Position numbers and translations under genes: made by a program
The notes under the pieces: generated by a model
The model's input: the letters and a program-made list of their open reading frames with translations, nothing else
The model's database searches: none
Told to the model about the DNA's origin: nothing
In this document: in pieces, positions 55,728-64,000 of the stretch
Layout of the letters: each line of letters begins with the position of its first letter
How positions within the stretch are numbered: the stretch's first letter is position 1
Assembly (NCBI GenBank): GCA_963971425.1
Contig: OZ020518.1
Location: 387,001-451,000 of the forward strand
DNA: 64,000 nt
Reading direction: 5' to 3'
Origin: Bryoerythrophyllum caledonicum
Lineage: Eukaryota > Streptophyta > Bryopsida > Pottiales > Pottiaceae

Positions 55728-58067
55728 TAGTGCAGATTAGCTTTACGGGGACTTGTACGCAGTGCAGGACTGATTGCTGTTTGTGACGTAGAGAATACGT
55801 CTCTTTTGTACATGAACGTATTCAGCTTATGTTTGTGCGTACTACAAAAATGGACATTTGGGAGCATCAGCTATCACGTTCCTTAGCATCAACCGTCGTT
55901 TATTTTCATTGGAGCTCACTGTGATGATGTCAAGTCATAGGACAATCCTCCCAGTATGGTGTATAAAGGTTGTACTGTTTTGTGTATGCCAGAGTATGGG
56001 ATCCTTGCAGATGTGTGACAAGTACATGCGGCTTGGACTGAGTACTGTGCAAGTGGGAATGAGACGTCGAGTTGCCACTATTTCGGTTGTTTGCCAAGTT
56101 TTTATTTGCAGCAACTGACTTGTGCTGCCCATGAGTGTCTGGTACAAATAAACATAGCCTGTGGTTTAGATTGTATGCATTGGAAATGGAAGAATTGTCC
56201 TATTGTGTTATAGGGTCATTTTTGGGACAAACATGGGGACCACAGTGTCATTCTAGATGCTATAGGCTGTAGCAAATCAATTGACGTGGATTTGGCATGG
56301 ACGTACGTGCACAAGATAGGTTTGTAGTGTAGAACTAGACTAAAATTTACGGTATCTACTCCAAGGGCCACAATTAGTCTAGTTTTTCATCACAATGAGT
56401 TAAAATCTATTATAAAATTAAGGACATATCAATTAAACGGGGAAGCCGTTCCTAGTAACCAACAATCAAGGATTTGACAAAGGTGGAATTGAATGGAATT
56501 TTCTGAAAGTGAAAGCTAGAAATGTCCTTGTATGTCCCTCCTTACTTAATGATCTCATGTTAGGAATCAAGACCACATGGAGAGGCTTCAAAAAGGTTTG
56601 GGGAACTATCAGTCAAATCTTTAGGAACTTGGAACACTATGAGGAGCTTTAGTTTGCATTGGGTAGGGACCAAGGATATTGATTGTCATTACTACTCTTG
56701 CATTTCATTGGTGGAAAAGAAGAGAACAACAACAACTCACCCCAATATCCATGTACAAAAAACCCATTAAGAGACTCAATGTTGAAAGAAATCCTTAAAA
56801 TATTTGTTTTTAATCATCCATTGGCATTAATTATCATCTATTATACAAAGGTTCATGATATACTATAATTCCAGTTTGTATACTTTACTTTCTTGCTTTG
56901 CAATTGTCATTTGAAACAAGTGAAAAATAAATGAGTAGATTTTAAAAGTGGATGAAAAACATCAAAGTGGATGAAAAGTGACGATAAGAATAAAGAAATT
57001 GGAGCAGGTTGTTGACAATGGGTATGGACCCCACCGGAGTGATTAGTGCTAGATTAGATTCATTAGGCTTAGACTAGATTCATTTGCTAACACCACCCCT
57101 CACACCAAAAATGGACCCCACCAGAGTTATGGTGCAGTTTTATTTTTTAAATTAAAAAAATTGTCCAATCTAAAATCTAAACGGTGGATAGAATCAATAT
57201 GCTTTCTTCTACTAGTGAAAAAGTGAAATCCATAATTTCTCCTCCGTTTCAAGTAAAAACAATGAGGGTTGCAAAAAACTTTCCTTCACTGCTACCTAAA
57301 AAAGTGCACTATTCAGCTTTATAGTACTTTTATTTGTCTTTATAGTACCTTCCCTAACTGCCCCAAACTTAAGCTTTTGATGTTCAAAGCACCATAGTTT
57401 TTTTCTTACAAGTCCATTTTTAAAATAAAAATAACCCCACATTGAAAATCCGTATTCCTTTCCTTTAAAAAAATTCCAAAAAAATATAATAAAAAATTAG
57501 ATATCCTAGGTTTATACCCGTACATGTACAAATCATCCTTTCGGGGCTATAGTCGCACCAAAATTCATTATGCTAACACCATATCTAAAATGTGTAGCAA
57601 CCATCTGTAATCTAAGTGGAAGAACAAAGGTGCGGACATGGAGCTCCTTGCGAGGGCCAATGAGAGCATATGGAGAGTCTGCCTACTGTAAACATTGAAA
57701 ATATGCAATTGAGCAATATTGCCCTTGTAGTTTAAAAGAGCACTTCTCCGCGGCAGCGGCCATAGCACACAAAAATACCAAATGAGTGGATTTTTCAAAA
57801 AACTGTTTCCAAAAAATCACCACATGAAGAATTAAAACTTCTGCACCTTGTGGATGCTAGAACATATATGATTTGCAATATAATTATTAAAGATTTTTTA
57901 GTATTAAAAAATAAGTATCTGGCTTATTTAATTATGCTTTCAAAAACTTAGGCAAGTAATCAATATAGTCTCACTTTTCCAATTTAATATCATAAATATC
58001 AATGTACGTAGCCGCTGAAAATTCATTTTTAGGAAGAAACAAGGTTTGCTAAGCCGTTCATTTTTTT
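55728..58067. other. Spacer, no gene seen
   Basis: AT-rich. Frames at 55858-56118 and elsewhere show no recognisable protein. GGACCCCACC.GAGT occurs twice (57028, 57112). Confidence 0.4.
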
Positions 58068-60932
58068 AGGACTAGAGTAGTTCGAGTTTCTACACTAATC
58101 GGAAAATACATGCAATCCTTGATTGACACACACTTGCTTGAAAACAAATACGCAATGAGAACTTGACATGCATGCGTTTGATCTAAAATTACTCCACACA
58201 ATAAACGATGTAGTTTGGCTGCCTGGCCTTCACATCCAAAATACCGGATGATAATATTTGCAATTGTAAATGGATGCCAATCAAAATGCTATCAATGTTG
58301 GTGTGAGGGTGAGGATAATCTCGGACAGAGGTCACATAAATATGCCCAAATATAACAAAATTGATGCTAGAAGAGGAAATGCTACCGCATGTTCTTGGAG
58401 TATGAATCTGAAACCGAGGTTACAAGAAACATGTCTGGTGGTAGAGCAACATGGGACATCTCACATGGGTGAAAGGTCAAAGAAAACCTCAGTTTGGACA
58501 TGAAAGAGGGAGGGATGAGCAAGGGACGCCGTTGTTGGTACGTGGACATGACAAGGAACTCATCAACGTGCGCAAGGCCGGGCCTATGGTCGGTGTGAAT
58601 CATGTGGAGTGTGGACCTTCATCACCAAGACGAGCAATAGCGAGGAAGGCAGACTCTCAAAAGACGAAGAACCATCAAATCCTATCACCTTTCGTCCCAA
58701 ACATGACTTTGTGGTTTGAAGGGAAACCTCAACGCTCACATCCGGACCGTCCAATGGGTCCATCGACGGCTGAGAATATCCTCACATCGCAGATTTCATC
58801 CGGAAGTCATCCTGAAGTCATCGTAATTTCCTCAGATTAGCGTTTCTTGGCCGCAACCATCCCTTAACCCTTGTATGCTGGAGCAGCCTGAAATTGGCTT
58901 TTTGGATGACATTGTTGGATGATAATCGATGTAAACAACCGTTCCGCATCCAATTTTTTCTGGGGAGAGTTCATTGAATGTATGAGTATTAGATGATGAT
59001 GAAAGTGGCCTCATTGAGGTGATCATGTTTTATCTAAAGAAGAAAATGTTTGTGACACGGATCTCGGTACAGTGAATTTAAGAAACTTCCAGCTATAGCA
59101 CTAGATTTGAATTTGATCCATCAAAAAGATATTTTTTGAATTTGAGTCCAACTAATGAAATGAAGCTAATGATGTCTAGTTTCCATACCATTTTGAAAAT
59201 TAAAAATACCTAGAACTGAATAAGTTATTGCATATTAAACATGGACCTATAACCGTGGCTCAAATTTAGCTGAACACGGAATTTTCATTTACACCACAAA
59301 TTTTGGCACTTTAATGTCCACCTTTGGTGAAAACTTCACAATTTCTTAACATAATTTGTACTTAATATGAATTTTCTTCACTTTCTCTTCAAAAAATCAC
59401 AGTAAATTTAAATTTTCAAAAAAAAAATATGTGATTTTTGTAACATAATTGAGACATGTGGTCTCATCTCTAAAAAATTAAATAAAAAAATTCACTCATA
59501 TTTGATGAGAAACTAGAGCATACATTAGATTGGAAATTTAGATTGATGCCACGGTCATAGGCTCCGCCGTTTAAGGGTTAATTGAGTTTGAGGGGTTATC
59601 TGAGGTTGAAGGATTCTCGGGATTTAGAGAGATTGTCTTCAGTTTGAGGGGCCGTCTATGACCAACATCTGAGTAGAATTTGGGAGTTGATGAGCTTTCA
59701 GATTTGAGATGAGATTTTTGCATCAATGTTTTTGAGAGATCTGCACTAACCTCCATGTTGCTTGAGATTTATACGATGAGTGAGACATTTGGAGCTGTAA
59801 ATGTGCGATGTGGGCTTTTCTTTCGGCAATTAACAAATTAGCAATTGCAAGTGGGGTCATAATTGGTCAAATGCGAGGCGACCCCAATTCGCACGGCTTT
59901 GTGCTAATGTACGTGGACAATTCAGTGACTATGTGATTCTCTTGGTCTTCTCTTGTTGGAATGCAATCTAGCACTCATGAATTTGCAATTTGCATCAAAA
60001 CCTACAATTTATTTTCTGAATTCAGAGCATCCTCCATACATTTCCTGGATAAGTCCCTAGCATTGAACTTTTCAGGGTTAAAACTAGACCCTGCCGCAAC
60101 CCACCCGTAAACAAACTCTAAACATTTTAGGGCTTGTTAAGTTTGGCCTCCCACATGCTACATTTGCCACCCTTTCAGAGCCATGAACATCCCTTTGAAA
60201 ACAAAAGAGCCAAAACTTTAGGCATTGACTCTGTTCCTTGTTGTGTGGTCTTATTCCCGCAGCGGAAGTGAAGCAGCTATTTAGGGTGTGAAGCACCTCT
60301 ACAGGGTCGTGCTCCGTTGAGGCATTGTTCCCTCCATCCCTCTCCAAATTTTGCTCGTGCTTGCTATACCTGTTGAAATGTTATGGTTCAAGGTCGATAT
60401 TGCGTGTGTGCATTGAGGATGCCTTTTGAAGAGGAGAATGAACTCTTACTGTTGCAAGAAACCTCACGTAGGTCACTCTTGTGCAAGTCTTTATGGTACT
60501 TCAATAGCTTCTTCATACATATTTGATACCCAAGCAATAATAAACACCCGGCAACTCACCCGGTCAACTTGAACAACTCGCTCTCAGGGTGTACGAGCGC
60601 ACACCCCACCCAAACCCCAAACCTAATTCATGAATGTCGGTCTAGCTTGCATCCATCTCAACACCTACAATATTTATTGGACTCAATGGAAATCAGTTGG
60701 CATCCATTTTCAATTGCAAATATTATCATCCAGTATTTTGGATGTGAAGGCCAGGCAACCAAACTACACCGTTTATTCTGTGGAATAATTTTAGATGTGG
60801 ATCACCTACACAAATTTACATCAAACACATGCATGTCAAGATCTCATCGCGTATTTATTTTCCAACAAGTGTGTGCCAATCAAGGATTGCATGTATTTTC
60901 CGATTAGTGTAGAAACTCAAACTACTATGGTC
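58068..60932. mobile_element. 2.9-kb element with ~220-bp terminal inverted repeats
   Basis: The left end (58068-58290) and inverted right end (60690-60932) match along about 220 bp. Shared blocks are GAGTTTCTACACTAATCGGA, AAATACATGCAATCCTTGAT, ATAAACGATGTAGTTTGGCT (ACGGTG on the right) and GCCTGGCCTTCACATCC, followed by GGATGATAATATTTGCAATT. Such long inverted repeats are typical of Mutator-like elements. No transposase is recognised inside, only a short ORF, so it is non-autonomous or decayed. I could not settle the exact ends or a 9-bp target duplication. Confidence 0.75.
58451..58840 (+). CDS. Short ORF inside long-TIR element, SIM-like C-terminus
   Basis: A frame of up to 130 codons, with internal Met candidates, reads ERGRDEQGTPLLVRGHDKEL, KAGPMVGVNHVECGPSSPRR and NILTSQISSGSHPEVIVISSD, then TAG. 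The last residues, VIVISSD, fit the consensus of a SUMO-interacting motif (V/I-V/I-x-V/I followed by Ser/Asp). An overlapping frame at 58270-58503 could be an upstream exon or a chance ORF. I do not recognise the family. The position next to the left terminal repeat suggests an element-borne or captured fragment. Function unknown. Confidence 0.3.
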   Translation: MGHLTWVKGQRKPQFGHERGRDEQGTPLLVRGHDKELINVRKAGPMVGVNHVECGPSSPRRAIARKADSQKTKNHQILSPFVPNMTLWFEGKPQRSHPDRPMGPSTAENILTSQISSGSHPEVIVISSD

Positions 60933-61559
60933 CACACTATGTTCAATGCTCATGGGACGGCGTAGCAATTCTCCAAAGGTGCTCGCAATTACAAGGTTCA
61001 GATTGCAATGAACGCATCTATGATTTACTCCTTGAACAAAGAAAGGAAATAGTCAAATGCATGTATGGCCTTACAATTCATTTCGAATAATAATTAAGTA
61101 TGTTTTGTACAACAAATTCACTTGCGTAATAACATATGACAACATTCAAGGTGCCTTTTTCAAAGTAAAATAGAGAAAATACGTCACTTTTGTACACATG
61201 AAGAGGCCAATGTTGAATGCAAGAAACAAGCAAATCACTACAAAAAGATATCAAAATCTTGCCATTTATTTTTTAGTTTTTAGTTTTTTTAGTTTTTGAG
61301 CATATACAATCATTTTTTTACCATTGATCAATGCACTTGGCGAAGTGTATAATTTCTTAATTGTGTGTTTGAGTTGCTAGCGGAACTCAACCGGAGCGGT
61401 GGATTCGGCGTGTGTTAGAGAAGAAGGCACTGCGTGAGGTGGACAACTGAGCAACACTTACTTCCCGCTTTGTATTATGGAGTATTATTGACAAGCATGA
61501 ATGCTCCGCTTTGATTAACCTACAAGGTTGGTATCAATGGACCACCTTTTTAAAAGAAT
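60933..61559. other. Spacer, no gene seen
   Basis: AT-rich, with TTTTTAGTTTTTAGTTTTTTTAG at about 61270. Nothing else recognised. Confidence 0.4.
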
Positions 61560-61905
61560 ATAGGCACTACAACCTTCATGTGGTGGTTTTGATCATGGTA
61601 CACTGGTGAGGTGGTTGTAAGTTCAAATCCCAATGTCAGTGTGGTGCTTACCATCATTATCCATCCAACTATGGTCAGCGGTTTCAAGACCTCGTTGTAT
61701 GGGTACCCAAAAGACCCTTGAGGAGATGACATGTCGGTTGTCTTCAAAATTTAGGAAAGCACTTAGTGTAGAAAAGTTTTCATCCTTGAAAGAGGGGAGT
61801 AGTTCCATTACGCTAACCTATGTCTGGTGAAGAGAATTAACAAACACTATATTCATGCTGGTCCTCTCCAAGTACAAAATTTCTTCTTCTTCTCCTTACA
61901 CCACT
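61560..61905 (+). repeat. SINE-like repeat with tRNA-like head, copy 2
   Basis: The head contains TGGTACACTGG (61596-61606, fits the pol III A box) and GTTCAAATC (61621-61629, fits the B box). The spacing is shorter than in a normal tRNA. The body (GAGGAGATGACATGTCGGTT, AAGCACTTAGTGTAGAAAAG, ACAAACACTATATTCATGCT) and the TTCTTCTTCTTCTCC tail match 27709-27980. A tRNA-derived SINE is the best explanation. Confidence 0.55.
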
Positions 61906-61935
61906 CTAACTCTAAGTGCTAGCAGACAATCACAA

Positions 61936-62281
61936 AGGTAGTCATGCCCATCATTGCCATTCTATATTTAGTGCCAATTCCACCCCATATATGGCCCATT
62001 TCCACCCATTCACTCTTTGTCAGCTCTAAAATAAGACTTACTATTGGTCAAGACCCCTAACTTTTGGTCGGTGCTAATAGGGGGTACGTAGTGGCAAAAA
62101 TAGGTCAAACATGGCAGCACACTTTGAAAATTCATAACTACTTCAATTTTCATCGTAAAAATATATAATCACTTGGGTTGAGTTTGAAATTCTATTGGCT
62201 ATCACTCAAAAATAAATGTATTATTAATTGGGTTCTCCTTATATGCACACTACTTAATCTCTCGGCGATGGGGGTATACCT
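61936..62281 (-). mobile_element. MITE related to pogo-like element, inverted copy
   Basis: Read on the minus strand it starts AGGTATACCCCCATCGCC after TA. It then shares GTGATAGCCAATAGAATT, AACCCAAGTGATT and AGTTATGAATTTTCAAAG with the left end at 10528, and ends ATGACTACCT as the 17746 end does (TTGACTACCT). It is about 346 bp. The flank at 61934-61935 is AA rather than TA, a likely point change. Confidence 0.75.
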
Positions 62282-63364
62282 TAACCCTAAAGGGTCAAGT
62301 GTCAAAAATGGGTTTTTAAAAAAAAATTGGTCAGGTTCCTATCGTGTCAACTTCCAACATTCTACTTTGAAATTTTTATTGTGGGACATTACTAAGACCT
62401 GAGTGGAAGAACAATTTTTTCCTTAATTTTTCACCAAAGACAAGAACATTTTCACACATTGTCACACATTGTCAGGCAAGGTACAAAAAAAACTTCTTAT
62501 TTTCCACATAAAACTTAGAGATCTCCATATTTTTTACCTTTTTCCCCCACAACAGTACGTAGTGTAAATCTTCTTATTGACCATTTGGATTTCAATCTAA
62601 AACATATTAAGTTCACAAAAAATTAAAACGTGAATTGGCAACATTTGAACCTCCACTCCTTGCACAATTGTTTTGAATATGCTACACCCCTCCTCTACCT
62701 CTACCTCTAAATTTTGGTGTTTAAGCAACTAACATCATGCTTAACACGATGGTAATGGATTTAGACCTTGTGTAGTGCAAAAGTTTGACACCAAGTGAAG
62801 TCAAAGTCTGCTGATCCACTGAATGCAGGGAAGAATATGAACCATTGTTTGACTTTAAAACACTATAATCTTTCAATCCGTGCGGTCAAATTCTATAAAA
62901 TTTTACGAGTGTGTTAATTAATAAGTCGTCTCTGAGATCCTACGGTCAAAAATAGAAATCAAAGTTTTTGTTTCCTTCTTTAATAATTGCACTAGAATCC
63001 AACAATTTTGAAGTGTTTTTGGTGTGAAACTGTCACTTAGGGGTAAGTTACTGCAGTTCGAAGTGGGGGAAATAGCAAGGGCGAGGTCGCCGCACTGATT
63101 GACGTGAATCCGGGGCTGCCAACCTCCAAATACACACAAGAGACACTGGCATGGCCCTCAAATAAAGCCCTCCTCTATAATGCAGCAGCTCCTCTTGGCC
63201 CAGCCCTCCCATGCATTATAGAAACCAACAACCAGGCGCCCACCTCAACAGATTCCATGTCAAAGCCGGGCCCATCACTCGCATCTATTCAGCATGAGAG
63301 ATTTCATGCTCTCCTTTCCTGCACCAATGAAATGCATAATGCCAATCAATGCTCCTAGGCACTA
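62282..63364. other. Spacer with a possible coding fragment
   Basis: Mostly AT-rich. From about 63050 to 63358 a GC-richer plus frame (KGEVAALIDVNPGLPTSKYT, ETLAWPSNKALLYNAAAPLG) may be a gene fragment. I do not recognise it. It ends 6 bp before the MITE at 63365. Confidence 0.3.
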
Positions 63365-63719
63365 AGGTAAGCCCCCCCTAAAACCGACAAGTTACGGAAT
63401 GAGCATATGTGGAGAGAGGAGATAATTATTCTATTATTTTTTAGTGATAGCCAATAGAATTACAAATCCGACCCAAGTGATTTCATATTTTTCCAATGAA
63501 AATTGAATTAGTTATGAATTTTTGAACTGTGCAGCCATGTTTGGTGGGTGGCCAGCAATAGGTACCCCCCATAACTAACGACCAAAAGTAAGGGTCTTGA
63601 CTATTAGCAAACCTCCATTTGGAGTTGAATTGGTGGTAATGGGATGGAAGAGGGTTGGATATACCCCAATTTTATAGGTCTTGGCTATGGATTTTGGTTG
63701 GTTATAGGCGGGCTTACCT
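63365..63719 (+). mobile_element. MITE related to pogo-like element, TA-flanked
   Basis: It starts AGGTAAGCC and ends GGCTTACCT, with TA on both sides. Its left 170 bp match the left end of the 10528 element (CCCCCCCTAAAACCGACAAG, GTGATAGCCAATAGAATTAC, GTGATTTCATATTTTTCCAA). Near its right end GGTCTTGG and GGTTGGTTATAGG parallel the 17746 end. At 355 bp it is a deletion derivative. Confidence 0.82.
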
Positions 63720-64000
63720 TACCCAATGAGGAGACGCTCTTTATTTCCTAAGAGCTGACCAATTGTTTGCCCACACCTATGTTAAGTTAAGTCTGGGTCT
63801 CCATTTGCTCTTGTCATAGTACAAAGTAGGGGATATATCTTCCAACTTGCAAGAATACTCCATTACCGCTTTAACGCCTATGAGAGCCTGGGAGAATATA
63901 CGAGCATAATAGATTAGGCGGAACATCATCTACATAGAGGGTACATTTTTTATGCATGTATTGGAGATTGGAGAGATCCATTGGAAAGCAAACAAGAAGG
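63720..64000. other. Spacer at window edge
   Basis: Nothing recognised in the last 280 bp. Confidence 0.4.

Overview
This window looks like nuclear DNA of a land plant. Three intact, intron-rich host genes (an ABCC transporter, a plastid STN7/STN8-like kinase and an IST1-like ESCRT protein) sit as islands in AT-rich DNA full of transposable-element remains. Their introns are mostly about 80-350 bp. A mitochondrial rps12 fragment inside one intron reads closer, from memory, to the bryophyte/lycophyte form ([18 protein letters not shown]) than to the angiosperm form. I therefore lean towards a non-seed plant, but the species cannot be fixed from the sequence. LAYOUT. 1-2859 (minus strand): 5' part of a Ty3/gypsy-type LTR retroelement with gag, a primer-binding-like site and four extra small ORFs before gag, two of them a tandem duplicate. 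2859-4950: probable LTR, then a 177-bp tandem GC-rich repeat. 4950-10527: AT-rich spacer with two copies of a 123-bp foldback MITE and a palindromic CCGTCC/GGACGG higher-order repeat. 10528-17746: a 7.2-kb TA-flanked element with an intact 899-codon pogo/jerky-like DDE transposase (minus) plus fragments of at least four unrelated host genes on the plus strand (heavy-metal ATPase HMA domain, naphthoate synthase, ferritin, DDB1), several with introns kept. 17747-21196: an unrecognised ORF, a broken methyltransferase-like gene and a minisatellite. 21197-30568: a 9.4-kb element with about 250-bp terminal inverted repeats, a broken BED-DUF659 (hAT-like) transposase and a duplicated accessory gene of unknown function. 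31179-37435: ABCC transporter (minus, 16 exons, 1431 aa) with the rps12 fragment in intron 2. 37436-41204: spacer with a perfect hairpin and a CACTA-ended MITE. 41205-47368: kinase (minus, 17 exons, 710 aa). 47369-51525: spacer and the IST1 leader. 51526-54479: IST1-like gene (plus, 6 exons, 611 aa). 54480-64000: spacer with a recent perfect-TIR MITE, a 2.9-kb long-TIR element, a SINE-like repeat and two MITEs whose ends match the 10528-17746 element. HOW IT FITS. The host genes are unrelated housekeeping or membrane functions and do not form a pathway. The most interesting part is the transposon set. The pogo-like element has captured gene pieces, and its termini recur in small MITEs at the other end of the window, so it is probably the source of a local MITE family. 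The hAT-like and Ty3-like elements each carry tandemly duplicated ORFs of unknown function. All exon coordinates were worked out by hand from reading frame, GT/AG sites and phase.
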